Notes under the pieces: model-generated
The model's database searches: none
What the model was told of the DNA's origin: nothing
What the model saw: the letters and a program-made list of their open reading frames with translations, nothing else
Source: Comamonadaceae bacterium
GTDB lineage: Bacteria > Pseudomonadota > Gammaproteobacteria > Burkholderiales > Burkholderiaceae_C
DNA length: 21,095 nt
Reading direction: 5' to 3'
Assembly (NCBI GenBank): GCA_947458415.1
Contig: CANGZG010000020.1
Span: forward strand, 1 to 21,095
Made by a program: the position numbers and the translations under genes
Shown here: positions 1-8,192 of the stretch, piece by piece
How the letters are laid out: each line of letters opens with the position of its first letter
Numbering within the stretch: the stretch's first letter is position 1

Positions 1-155
1 AGGCGTTGACCGCGTTTTGCAGCCCTCGCTTGTCGCGCGAGAAAGTGCCTGAAAGTTACACCATCACCATGGGCGCTTTGCCTCGCAACGCCAACGGGAA
101 ATTAATGAAACGGTTGATGCGCGAGCAACTGCTGGCGTCGCTGGACAAGGCCTGA
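1..155 (+). CDS. C-terminal end of an AMP-binding acyl-CoA synthetase (partial)
   Basis: Only the last 50 or so codons lie in the window; the frame is open from base 3 to the TGA at 153-155. The translated tail contains LPRNANGKLMKR, which matches the A10 core motif of the ANL superfamily (acyl-CoA synthetases and relatives); the lysine in NGK is the residue that reaches the adenylation site. The preceding KVPESYTI fits the usual lead-in to that motif. The enzyme would activate a carboxylic acid with ATP and transfer it to CoA, but the substrate cannot be told from this fragment. It is convergent with ksgA, with six bases between the two stop codons and no terminator hairpin visible. Confidence 0.8.
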   Translation, partial: ALTAFCSPRLSREKVPESYTITMGALPRNANGKLMKRLMREQLLASLDKA

Positions 156-161
156 CGTCTG

Positions 162-929
162 TCAGCGGCTGAGTTGTTGTGCCAGAGCCAAATATTGCGC
201 GACCGGCACTTCCTCGGCGCGGCGCTGAACATCGAACGCGCCATCAAAGCCTTTGTCTTCCAACCATTTGCCCAAGGTGTGGCGCAACAATTTGCGGCGT
301 TGACTGAAAGCGACCTGAACCAATTCACTCAGCAATGCTTGGTTGACGCTCGCCGCCTCTGAAAAAGGCAACATGCGCACAATGGCACTGTCCACACGCG
401 GCGGTGGCTCAAACGCCTCGGGGCCGACCAACATCAGCATCTCCATGTCATAACGCCATTGCAGCATCACACTCAAGCGGCCATAGTGCGACGTGCTGGG
501 TTGGGCCACCATGCGCTCGACCACTTCCTTTTGCAGCATGAAGTGCTGGTCTGCCACCACCGACACATGGTCGAGCAAATGGAACAAGATGGGCGTGGAA
601 ATGTTGTAGGGCAAGTTACCGACCACCCTCAGGCGAGGCACTTGCATGTCCGCAGCCAAGGCGGAGAAATCCACTTTGAGCACATCGGATTCGATCACTT
701 GCAAGCCGGGATGCTGGCGCAAACGCTTGGCCAAATCGCGGTCAAGTTCGATGACATGGAGTTGCCCCAGTCGCTCGACCAATGGCTGGGTCATCGCCGC
801 CAAACCAGGACCGATTTCCACCATGGCGTCGCCCGGGTGCGGCGCTATCGATTGAACAATCTGCTCAATGACTGCCTTGTCTGTCAAAAAATGCTGGCCA
901 AAGCGTTTGCGCGCCAGGTGCGGCATCAT
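162..929 (-). CDS. rsmA: 16S rRNA (adenine1518-N6/adenine1519-N6)-dimethyltransferase RsmA/KsgA
   Basis: The product has 255 residues, normal for RsmA (KsgA). It dimethylates two adjacent adenines in the 3' terminal helix of 16S rRNA late in small-subunit assembly, using S-adenosylmethionine. Visible hallmarks are the N-terminal KRFGQHFL, the SAM-binding VEIGPGLAAMT near residue 37, the acidic residue in VIELDRD, and the catalytic NLPYNIS near residue 104. The C-terminal small domain includes FSQRRKLLRHTLGKW. Two start codons are adjacent (929 and 926); the upstream one is used here. It follows surA by 15 bases on the same strand, so it is the last gene of an lptD-surA-ksgA operon. pdxA, often found between surA and ksgA in proteobacteria, is absent. 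Confidence 0.95.
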   Translation of the reverse strand: MMPHLARKRFGQHFLTDKAVIEQIVQSIAPHPGDAMVEIGPGLAAMTQPLVERLGQLHVIELDRDLAKRLRQHPGLQVIESDVLKVDFSALAADMQVPRLRVVGNLPYNISTPILFHLLDHVSVVADQHFMLQKEVVERMVAQPSTSHYGRLSVMLQWRYDMEMLMLVGPEAFEPPPRVDSAIVRMLPFSEAASVNQALLSELVQVAFSQRRKLLRHTLGKWLEDKGFDGAFDVQRRAEEVPVAQYLALAQQLSR

Positions 930-944
930 GGCCGGCTCAACCCG

Positions 945-2336
945 TCACTGCGGCGGGTCACGGTATTCCACATAGGCACGGCCGCGCATTTCTCGCTCCC
1001 AGTTTTTCAAGGTCTCGTCAAATTTGCGCTCGCGCAAGATATTGCGCGCCATGTCTTGTTTGTCGCGGATGGTGAGTGGCTCTTCGCGACGCTCCAACAC
1101 CTGAACCAAGTGCACCCCAAAACGTGACACCAACGGGTCACTGATTTCGCCAGGCTTCAACATGTCCATGACTTTTTCGAACTCGGGCACCATGGTGCCC
1201 GGGTTGGCCCAGCCCAAGTCACCGCCTTGGGTGGCGCTGCCGTCTTGCGAGTGCTGTCGCGCCAACTCATCAAACTTGGCTGAACCCGATTCGATTTGTT
1301 TTCTGAAACCCGCGAGTTGCGCACGCGCTGCGTCTTGGCTGAGTTGGTTGCCCGGTCGCAGCAAAATGTGTCTGGCACGTGTTTGGGTGATGGTGGAAGG
1401 CAATGCATTCGGCGATTGGCGCTCGAGCAACTTGAGCACGTGAAACCCTGCGCCGGAGCGAATCGGTCCTGCGAGCCCGCCCACGGGCAATGACACCACC
1501 GCCTCGACAAACAACGAGGGATAGCGGTCCGGGTTGCGCAAACCCAGTTGGCCGCCATTGACCTTGTCGGGTGCTTGCGAATATTGAGCGGCCAACTTGC
1601 CAAAGTCTTCGCCGGACTTGGCCAAACGCAACGCCTCCTCGGCCTTGCTCAAGGCCAGCGTTAACTCGTCGGGCGTGGCTTTGTCGGACACGGCAATCAA
1701 AATATGCGCGATATGGATATCGGCTTTGCTGTTGTCCGTCTCTTTCATGTTCTCTTGTAAAAATGCCTCGACCTCATGGTCTTGGATTTTGATGCGGCCA
1801 GAGACTTCCCTTTCACGCACCCGTTGCAGCAGCATTTGGCGTTTGATTTGGGCGCGATACCGTTCCCATGTGATGCCTTGGGATTTCAACCGCTGCTGCA
1901 TTTCCTCTACCGTGATTTGGTTGCGTTTGGCCGTGCTTTCAATCGCTTGTTGCAGTTCGGTGGCGGAGATTTGCAGGTTGCTTTGTCTGGCCACTTGCAA
2001 TTGCGCGGATTCATTGATCAGGTTTTCCAGCGCCTCTCGCAACAAAGTCTCTCTGCCCAGTTTGTTGGCGGCGGGGTCGACCATGGCGGCCAAGTTGTTG
2101 ACCTCGAGGTTGGTGATCGGTTCGTTGTCGACCACGGCCACAATGAAGTCCAACGGGCGCAAGCCCTCTTCCAGCGGTTCAGACACGGAAGGTGTTGTCG
2201 GCAATTTCAAATTCAAGCGCTCAGCGCCTGGCTTGGTCGGTGTCGGCTTGAGCGTCTGGGCCAATGTCAGGCCGGGAGCGAACAAGACACATGCACACAC
2301 CACGGTCGTCAAGACAGGTTGAAATAAGAAACGCAT
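945..2336 (-). CDS. surA: Periplasmic chaperone / peptidyl-prolyl isomerase SurA
   Basis: SurA escorts unfolded outer-membrane proteins, including LptD, across the periplasm. The 463-residue product starts with a signal peptide (MRFLFQPVLTTVVCACVLF... cut after a Leu-Ala-Gln). The SurA N-terminal region follows (IVAVVDNEPITNLEV), then two parvulin domains recognisable by IHIAHILIAV and ARHILLRPGN. The reading frame stays open to a GTG at 2387 and there is another ATG at 2348. I chose 2336 because it puts the signal peptide at the very N-terminus and lies four bases past the lptD stop; 2348, which overlaps the lptD stop, is a real alternative. No strong Shine-Dalgarno precedes any candidate, which suggests translational coupling to lptD. 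Confidence 0.93.
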   Translation of the reverse strand: MRFLFQPVLTTVVCACVLFAPGLTLAQTLKPTPTKPGAERLNLKLPTTPSVSEPLEEGLRPLDFIVAVVDNEPITNLEVNNLAAMVDPAANKLGRETLLREALENLINESAQLQVARQSNLQISATELQQAIESTAKRNQITVEEMQQRLKSQGITWERYRAQIKRQMLLQRVREREVSGRIKIQDHEVEAFLQENMKETDNSKADIHIAHILIAVSDKATPDELTLALSKAEEALRLAKSGEDFGKLAAQYSQAPDKVNGGQLGLRNPDRYPSLFVEAVVSLPVGGLAGPIRSGAGFHVLKLLERQSPNALPSTITQTRARHILLRPGNQLSQDAARAQLAGFRKQIESGSAKFDELARQHSQDGSATQGGDLGWANPGTMVPEFEKVMDMLKPGEISDPLVSRFGVHLVQVLERREEPLTIRDKQDMARNILRERKFDETLKNWEREMRGRAYVEYRDPPQ

Positions 2337-2340
2337 GTGG

Positions 2341-4842
2341 TCAATCATATTGGGCAAACGGACTGGGAGAAAACCTGAAAGATTCACGAAGGTTTTGGTA
2401 GCGGGAAATGTTTTCTCTGGCCGCGTTCATGTTGCCAAAGCCTAACCTTGAAAAATCGTTGAATTCCAATTGGAACATCAAGCTGGTGGTGGCCGTGCTC
2501 AAGGTCAATTGGGTGCGTTGCAAGGCAAACCGACTGACCCAGCAGCCGCCATCGTATTCCAGCCCCAGCATGGACTCCACGAGTCGCTTTTCCAACAAGC
2601 TGTAATTGAATCGGGCAATGCTGTAGAGGCGACCGCCGCCCAAGCCCTGCCCTTGTTGGCGGTCAATGCCAAAGTCCCGCCACAAGTCATTGATGGGCCA
2701 CTGCCAACTCATGTCTACCACTTCGGAGGATTCGCGTTGGTAACGGTAAGCCGCGTTGAATACCCGGTATCCGCTGGGGTTGTACCTGGCCCCGATCGAT
2801 TGTCTTTCCATGCGGTTGTATTGGTCACTGTAATCCACCAACGTGTCCAGGGACAGGCGCGGCGTGACATACAAACTGGCACCGGCCAAGATGTCACTGT
2901 TGCCACGTTCAAGCGCCTTGGTTGTCGGTGTCAGCTGCACATTTTGATCGTTCAACCGGATGCGCTGCGCGATGCCAAACCGCGCCCCTTCGGCGCCTGT
3001 GGTCGGGTTGATCAAGCGTGAGGTCGCACCCAAGGTCAAGGTGTGCGAGTCAGAAATGCGGTCTTGTCCCGAAAACGTGTTTTCGGTGAACACGGATGCA
3101 AAGTTGTAATCATTGGCACCTGAATCGAAATTGGGCAAATCGCTTTGGTAACGGTAGGCGGTCTTGACGTAAAACAACCTGGGTTCCAAGGTTTGGCTCC
3201 AGTTCAATCCCAGCACGGAGACAGGCCGCTCAAGCACCGCGCCCGTGTCCAAACTGTATGACGGCACCACCACGGCAGCCGCGTCACTGCCGACCGCGTT
3301 TTGTTTATAGGTCCCGTAATACGCTTCGTCATACTGGTACTGCCTGGCGTTCAACAACACCTTGGGGGTGAAATAACCATAGGGCGTGATGAACGGCCGG
3401 CTCAATTGGTTGTTCACCACCAAACGCGAGCCATTGGGTTGGTAGCAATACGCGCTGGACGGGTAAAACGAGCAATAAAAGTCCCGGTCCACCGTGAAGC
3501 GGGTCAGTTCACTGTTGACGCTCCAGTCAAATCCCGCCAAGTCTTGTCGCACATAGTTGGCGTTGACTTGAGGCAATCGGTCATAAGACGGGGCAATCGC
3601 TGTGGTCGCATCCGTGCCTTGCAATGTTTGAAGTTTAGACACCGCGACAGTGGTGCTGAACCGGCCACTGGCCCAAGCCACACTGGCGGTGTTGTTCAAC
3701 GAACGTTGCACCAATGGGTCGGCGGTGTTGGTGGTGAAGTCCTGCCAGTAATTGTTGTCACTGACACGGTTGATGTTGAGGTTCAAAACGACCGGCGTTT
3801 TGGCGTCAGGCAAACCCATGTGCTGGTAGCTCACGCCCCAGCGGCTGGTGCCACGCAATTCATCGACCGGCATGAGGTCCAACCTGGCCATGCCTTTGAA
3901 AGGTGTTTGGGGTTCTTTGCGCTCCAAATACCTGAATTCGTTGCTGAACAACACCCCGCGCTGGGTCATGGGTGTGGTGGTCACGGTCATGTCCCGGTTA
4001 GGCGCGATGTTCCAGTAATACGGCAAACTCATTTCCACGCCGCCCAAATTGTTCACCGCGAACGTGGGCGGCAAGAAACCGGATTGCCGCTCGCTGTTGA
4101 GCGGAAAACTGAAACTGGGCGCGTACAAAATCGGCACCCCTTTGAACACCAGGCTGCCGTGGGTGGCCACGCCTTGGTTGGCATCTTGGTCAAAACTGAT
4201 TTGGTCGGCCCTCATGAACCAGTCGGGTAACCAGTCGGGTCCTGGCTTGCGTTTGCAAGTCGAGAAGCGCGCTTGGGTGGCCACTGCTTTTCTGTCGTTG
4301 ATGAACTGCAGCTTGGCTGCTTGTCCTTCACCGTTGCCGCGCAAAAAGAAAAACTCGGGGTCTAGCAAATATCCGTCCATCGCATCGAGTTGCATGTCAA
4401 GCACGCTGCCCAAGTAACGGTTGCCGCCGCGGTTGATGTACACATGGCCTTTGGCCCGCGCTTGGTCGTTCGGTTGGTAATAATCAATCCGGTCCGCACG
4501 AATCAACAAGCTGCCCCGTCGGATTTCAACCTCTCCTTGCATCTGTAAATCTAAATCGGTGCGCCCATCGATGCTTTCAGCTTGGATGTAGGAGGGGGTC
4601 TTGCGCTGCTCGGCGCTGCTGGGTTTGCTGTTCAACACATTGCTGGGCTTGAGGTTCAGGCCGGGCGAGTTCATGCGCTCGGGTGCAATGGGTAAGCTGC
4701 TGGGTTCAACGGCATCCGGCCCCTGCCATTCTTCCTCTGACTGCAAAACCGGCGCCTGTGGTTGTGCCTGAACCGTGCCTGCCAAGAGCCAACTCACGGA
4801 CACACACCAGACAAACCTCGATATCGGGGAGCACAGACACAT
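2341..4842 (-). CDS. lptD: LPS-assembly protein LptD
   Basis: LptD is the outer-membrane beta-barrel that, with LptE, inserts lipopolysaccharide into the outer leaflet. From the start at 4842 it has 833 residues: a signal peptide ending near AGTVQAQ (residue 27), a proline-rich linker, an OstA/LptA-like beta-jellyroll domain (about 85-200, starting YIQAESIDGRTDLDLQ), and a large barrel reaching the C-terminal FSPSPFAQYD. Cys196 (FSTCKRK) and Cys767 (GGCWVSR) could form the interdomain disulfide. The CC pair of E. coli is a single Cys here and no cysteine is near the mature N-terminus. An extra Cys pair sits in FYCSFYPSSAYC. The frame extends 58 codons upstream into the divergent amgK gene, but that extension would bury the signal peptide. 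Confidence 0.94.
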   Translation of the reverse strand: MCLCSPISRFVWCVSVSWLLAGTVQAQPQAPVLQSEEEWQGPDAVEPSSLPIAPERMNSPGLNLKPSNVLNSKPSSAEQRKTPSYIQAESIDGRTDLDLQMQGEVEIRRGSLLIRADRIDYYQPNDQARAKGHVYINRGGNRYLGSVLDMQLDAMDGYLLDPEFFFLRGNGEGQAAKLQFINDRKAVATQARFSTCKRKPGPDWLPDWFMRADQISFDQDANQGVATHGSLVFKGVPILYAPSFSFPLNSERQSGFLPPTFAVNNLGGVEMSLPYYWNIAPNRDMTVTTTPMTQRGVLFSNEFRYLERKEPQTPFKGMARLDLMPVDELRGTSRWGVSYQHMGLPDAKTPVVLNLNINRVSDNNYWQDFTTNTADPLVQRSLNNTASVAWASGRFSTTVAVSKLQTLQGTDATTAIAPSYDRLPQVNANYVRQDLAGFDWSVNSELTRFTVDRDFYCSFYPSSAYCYQPNGSRLVVNNQLSRPFITPYGYFTPKVLLNARQYQYDEAYYGTYKQNAVGSDAAAVVVPSYSLDTGAVLERPVSVLGLNWSQTLEPRLFYVKTAYRYQSDLPNFDSGANDYNFASVFTENTFSGQDRISDSHTLTLGATSRLINPTTGAEGARFGIAQRIRLNDQNVQLTPTTKALERGNSDILAGASLYVTPRLSLDTLVDYSDQYNRMERQSIGARYNPSGYRVFNAAYRYQRESSEVVDMSWQWPINDLWRDFGIDRQQGQGLGGGRLYSIARFNYSLLEKRLVESMLGLEYDGGCWVSRFALQRTQLTLSTATTSLMFQLEFNDFSRLGFGNMNAARENISRYQNLRESFRFSPSPFAQYD

Positions 4843-4892
4843 AGGGGAGAAGAACGCAAGAAAAAGCGCAGTTTGTAGAATTTGGATTATCC

Positions 4893-6014
4893 ATGAGCAC
4901 ACATCCCCCTGATTCCTCCCTCCCTTCCCCTGTTTCAACAGCGATCCATGCGTTGGGATGGCCGGACCCCCAGCGTGAGTTGGCCTTTGGCGGGTGGCTC
5001 GTGTCGTTGGCATCAACCCATGGGGTGATGCCAGACAGCGTGGTGCCGGCCAGTGCCGATGCGAGTTTTCGGCGCTATTTCAGAGCGCGTTTGAACAACG
5101 GCAGCTGCATTTTGATGGACGCGCCGCCAGACAAAGAAAACAACCCTGCTTTCGTGAACATCGCCCGTTTGTTTGCACAAGCTGGCCTGCGCGTGCCGCA
5201 GGTATTGGATTGGGATGAAGCAAACGGCTTCATGCTGCTCGACGATTTGGGCACACACACCATGATGCAAGTGCTGGCCACGGCTGACAGCGGGTCCCGC
5301 CACCGGTTGTTTGAACAAGCCACCGATGCGCTCGTCCAACTGCAAACCGCATCACGCCCTGATGTGTTGCCTGTTTATGACGCGGCTTTGTTGCGCCGTG
5401 AGTTGATGCTGTTTCCACAATGGTATGTGGGCGAGCACAAACAGGTCCGCTTGAGCGATGACCAATTGAACACACTGCATTCGGTGTTTGACCGCGTCAT
5501 TTCACACAACCTTGCGGCACCTCAGGTGTTCGTTCACCGCGACTTCATGCCGCGCAATTTGATGGTGAGCGCTTCGTCAGACCCCTCCACTCCTTTGGGT
5601 GTGCTGGATTTTCAAGACGCGGTGCATGGTCCGATCACCTATGACATTGCCAGCTTGATGCGCGACGCGTTTGTCAGCTGGGAAGAAGACCTGTGCCTGG
5701 ATGTGACGGTGCGCTATTGGGAAAAAGCGCGACGCGCCGGCCTGTTGGATTTCGAAGACTGGCACCAAGACATGGGATCGTTTTATCGCTCGGTGGAATG
5801 GATGGGCTTGCAACGCCATCTCAAAGTCGCTGGCATTTTTGCGCGCCTGGGTATCCGTGACGGCAAACCTAAATACCTGGCGGACACGCCCAGGTTCATC
5901 ACCTATTTGAGAGCGACCGCATCGCGTTACCGCGAGCTGTTCCCGCTGTTGAAGCTGATCGACCAGATTGAAAACACAGCACCTGCGGTCGGCATCTCGT
6001 TTGGTCGGTTATGA
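4893..6014 (+). CDS. amgK: AmgK-like N-acetylmuramate/N-acetylglucosamine kinase (APH fold)
   Basis: This 373-residue protein has the aminoglycoside-phosphotransferase kinase fold. Landmarks are ADASFRRYFR (55-64), MDAPPDKE (75-82), LLDDLG (115-120), the Brenner-type catalytic loop HRDFMPRN (215-222) and the metal-binding LDFQDAVHGPITYD (238-251). These match AmgK, the anomeric sugar kinase of the cell-wall recycling route in Pseudomonas. That enzyme also sits next to lptD, which supports the call over a drug-resistance kinase. In that pathway MurU makes UDP-MurNAc from the kinase product, but murU does not follow here; rsmE does, overlapping by four bases (ATGA). The N-terminal region looks about 30 residues longer than typical and no clear Shine-Dalgarno precedes the ATG. 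Confidence 0.8.
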   Translation: MSTHPPDSSLPSPVSTAIHALGWPDPQRELAFGGWLVSLASTHGVMPDSVVPASADASFRRYFRARLNNGSCILMDAPPDKENNPAFVNIARLFAQAGLRVPQVLDWDEANGFMLLDDLGTHTMMQVLATADSGSRHRLFEQATDALVQLQTASRPDVLPVYDAALLRRELMLFPQWYVGEHKQVRLSDDQLNTLHSVFDRVISHNLAAPQVFVHRDFMPRNLMVSASSDPSTPLGVLDFQDAVHGPITYDIASLMRDAFVSWEEDLCLDVTVRYWEKARRAGLLDFEDWHQDMGSFYRSVEWMGLQRHLKVAGIFARLGIRDGKPKYLADTPRFITYLRATASRYRELFPLLKLIDQIENTAPAVGISFGRL

Positions 6015-6736
6015 CGGGCGTGCCCCGTGTGTTTGTGCGCGGCCCCCTGCAACCAGGCCACACGTTGGCATTGGCTGGCGAGTCCGCCAGGCATGTCCAA
6101 GTGTTGCGGCTGCAGCCCGGCATGCAACTGGTGTTGTTCAATGGAGAAGGCGGCAGCTACCCAGCGCAAATCCTTCACATGGGACGCCAACAGGTCGAAG
6201 TGACGGTGCAGGCCTTTACGCCTGACGTGTTGACGCCCGCTTGTCGCACGCAATTGGTGGTTGGCATGCCCGCCAATGAGCGCATGGATTGGCTGGTTGA
6301 AAAAGCCACCGAGCTCGGCGTCTCTCGCATCACGCCCTTGATGACGCAACGCACGGTGTTGAAACTGCAAGGCGATCGCGCCCTCAAGCGCCAACAACAC
6401 TGGTTGGGCATCGCGCAATCGGCCTGTGCGCAATCGGGGCGAAACAGGGTGCCGCAGATCGATGTGCCTGCACCATGGGCCCAATGGTGGTCACAACATG
6501 ACCGTGCTTCGCATGACCATCATATTTTGCTGTCGCTTCATTCGAACGCAAAACATTGGCGTGACTGGTGGTCATCACCACCAACGTCGTTATGTGTCTT
6601 GAGCGGCCCAGAGGGCGGGCTCAGTGAGGAAGAAGAAGGGTTGGCGATGCGCCAAGGCTTCATGCCTGTGTCACTGGGAGCCAACACCTTGCGCGCTGAA
6701 ACCGCGCCATTGGTGGTGTTGTCTCAGTTGCTCTGA
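6011..6736 (+). CDS. rsmE: 16S rRNA (uracil1498-N3)-methyltransferase RsmE
   Basis: RsmE methylates U1498 of 16S rRNA in the assembled small subunit. The 241-residue product has the N-terminal PUA-like domain (RVFVRGPLQPGHTLAL, HVQVLRLQPG) and the SPOUT methyltransferase domain. Diagnostic stretches are MPANERMDWLVEKATELGV, QSACAQSGRNRVPQI, LSGPEGGLSEEE and the knot-forming SLGANTLRAETAP. The start overlaps the amgK stop by four bases, so translation is probably coupled. Its 3' end runs 13 bases into the convergent alpha/beta hydrolase gene. The order amgK-rsmE is not one I recognise as conserved. Confidence 0.95.
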   Translation: MTGVPRVFVRGPLQPGHTLALAGESARHVQVLRLQPGMQLVLFNGEGGSYPAQILHMGRQQVEVTVQAFTPDVLTPACRTQLVVGMPANERMDWLVEKATELGVSRITPLMTQRTVLKLQGDRALKRQQHWLGIAQSACAQSGRNRVPQIDVPAPWAQWWSQHDRASHDHHILLSLHSNAKHWRDWWSSPPTSLCVLSGPEGGLSEEEEGLAMRQGFMPVSLGANTLRAETAPLVVLSQLL

Positions 6737-7596
6737 GTGCCCGCATAACGGGCATCTAACCATTGGATCAACTTTTGTAAAACGACCTGTTTTTCTGGGT
6801 CGTTGAATATCTCGTGGTACATCACGTTGAAACAATGGGATTGCAGCACGGTGGCGGGCGCGCGTTTCGCAAAGGTGGCGCTGCCTTGCGGGTTCACCAA
6901 TTTGTCTTGGCCTGCGTACAACAACAATGACGCTGTTTGCCAGTCTGGCGCCTGTTCAAGCGCAGCCAAACCTTCGTCAATGACCCACGCGGCCAACGAC
7001 GCAGAAATCCAGCGGTGCACCAAGGGGTCGTGCTTGTAATCCCGCACGACCTGTGCGTCTCTGGCCAAACCTTCTGGCTTCAACCCATTGTCAACCCTTG
7101 CATGTGGAAACCATTGGGGCAAGACCGCTAACAGGAATTTTTGAAACACATTGGTGTACGCGGCCAACCCGGGCGAACTCATGACCACGGCGTCTGCCAA
7201 ACTGGCATCGGCTGCGACTGCGCGCTGCACCACCAAACCGCCCATGCTGTGACCCAACAACACCAACGGCAACTGCGGGTTTTGGGCTTTTGCCTCCGAC
7301 ACCATGTGTCGCAGATGTTCTGTCAGCTGTCCCCGGTGATCGATGTCACCTCGCTTGCCACTTGACATGCCATGCCCGACATGGTCATAACCGATCACGG
7401 CATAGCCCGCTTGCTGCAAAGCAAACGCCACGTGTTGGTAACGCCCCATGTGTTCGCCCAGACCATGCACCAGCAACACCATGGCTTTGGCAGGCAGGGT
7501 GGGCCGTGGCCAGTCATAAAGCGCCAAACTGTGCTGGCCGATGTCGACATGCCTCAGCGCGTGGAGAAAGCTGTGTTGTGCTGCAATCATGCTCAT
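6724..7596 (-). CDS. Alpha/beta hydrolase, monoacylglycerol lipase-like (serine hydrolase)
   Basis: The 290-residue product resembles the serine aminopeptidase / monoacylglycerol lipase branch of the alpha/beta-hydrolase fold. An oxyanion-hole region LLVHGLGEHMGRY (41-53), the nucleophile elbow GHSMGG with Ser117, an acidic residue in GQDKLVNP and a final histidine in MYHEIFND make up a complete catalytic triad. No signal peptide or membrane segment is visible, so it is probably cytosolic; the natural ester substrate is unknown. The frame reaches 7662, but the ATG at 7596 overlaps the metW stop as ATGA, which suggests coupling to metX-metW. The gene end overlaps the convergent rsmE by 13 bases. 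Confidence 0.85.
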   Translation of the reverse strand: MSMIAAQHSFLHALRHVDIGQHSLALYDWPRPTLPAKAMVLLVHGLGEHMGRYQHVAFALQQAGYAVIGYDHVGHGMSSGKRGDIDHRGQLTEHLRHMVSEAKAQNPQLPLVLLGHSMGGLVVQRAVAADASLADAVVMSSPGLAAYTNVFQKFLLAVLPQWFPHARVDNGLKPEGLARDAQVVRDYKHDPLVHRWISASLAAWVIDEGLAALEQAPDWQTASLLLYAGQDKLVNPQGSATFAKRAPATVLQSHCFNVMYHEIFNDPEKQVVLQKLIQWLDARYAGTQSN

Positions 7597-8192
7597 GGGA
7601 ATGGGTGGGTGCCTGCGGTGAGTTGAAACACAGCGGTGGTTGCTCTGAGATTGGGCCACCATCGTACGGTGTTTTGGTCCTGCAACCCGAAAGCTTGCTG
7701 CTTGGTCAGTTTCAATTCATCGACCAGCGCTTCAAAATCTGCAAACGTGCCCACGCGAATGTTTGGTGTGTCATACCACTGGTAAGGCAGCTTGCGCGTG
7801 ACCGGCATTCGCCCTGTCAACACACTCCAGCGGTTGAACCAATGCGCAAAATTGGGAAAAGTGATGATGCCCATGCGCCCCACGCGCAAGGTTTCAAGCA
7901 ACATGGTTTGCGCATTGCGCAAATGTTGCAGCGTGTCGATTTGCAGCACCACATCAAAGCTTTGGTCATCAAACATGCGCAAGCCCTGGTCGAGGTTGAG
8001 TTGAATCACATTCACACCGCGCTTGACACACGCGGCGACATTCGCATCGTCAATTTCCACCCCATACCCGGTGCAGCCACGCTGTTGCTGCAAGTGGCTG
8101 AGCAAGGCGCCGTCGCCGCAACCCAAATCCAACACTCGGCTGCCGTGCGGCACCATGTCAGCCAGCGTCTCGATCACCCATTGGTTGGTCAT
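7593..8192 (-). CDS. metW: MetW, methionine biosynthesis methyltransferase-fold protein
   Basis: MetW is a small protein with a methyltransferase-like Rossmann fold that accompanies MetX in many proteobacteria and is needed for methionine synthesis. The 199-residue sequence shows the SAM-binding signature VLDLGCGDGALL (20-31), GYGVEIDDANVAACV, and the MetW-typical QIDTLQHLRNAQTMLLETLRVG and TFPNFAHWFNRW stretches. Its ATG overlaps the metX stop (ATGA at 8189-8192) and its stop overlaps the start of the hydrolase gene in the same way, so the three genes probably share one transcript. Confidence 0.94.
   Translation of the reverse strand: MTNQWVIETLADMVPHGSRVLDLGCGDGALLSHLQQQRGCTGYGVEIDDANVAACVKRGVNVIQLNLDQGLRMFDDQSFDVVLQIDTLQHLRNAQTMLLETLRVGRMGIITFPNFAHWFNRWSVLTGRMPVTRKLPYQWYDTPNIRVGTFADFEALVDELKLTKQQAFGLQDQNTVRWWPNLRATTAVFQLTAGTHPFP

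Noticed and set aside
459..1127. A 222-codon open frame on plus opposite ksgA and surA
   Set aside because: It is antisense to two certain genes and its translation is a His/Arg/Gln-rich mix with no recognisable domain.
2337..2387. GTG start at 2387 for surA
   Set aside because: It would put 17 extra residues before the signal peptide and overlap lptD by 47 bases with no ribosome binding site.
3301..4230. A 309-codon open frame on plus opposite lptD
   Set aside because: Antisense shadow of the lptD barrel; composition is that of a reverse frame.
4843..4892. Divergent promoters between lptD and amgK
   Set aside because: TAGAAT at 4876-4881 looks like a -10 for amgK, but no -35 fits and the start would be almost at the ATG; no minus-strand promoter is convincing.
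4843..5016. 58-codon N-terminal extension of lptD
   Set aside because: It would overlap the divergent amgK gene and place 58 residues before a normal signal peptide.
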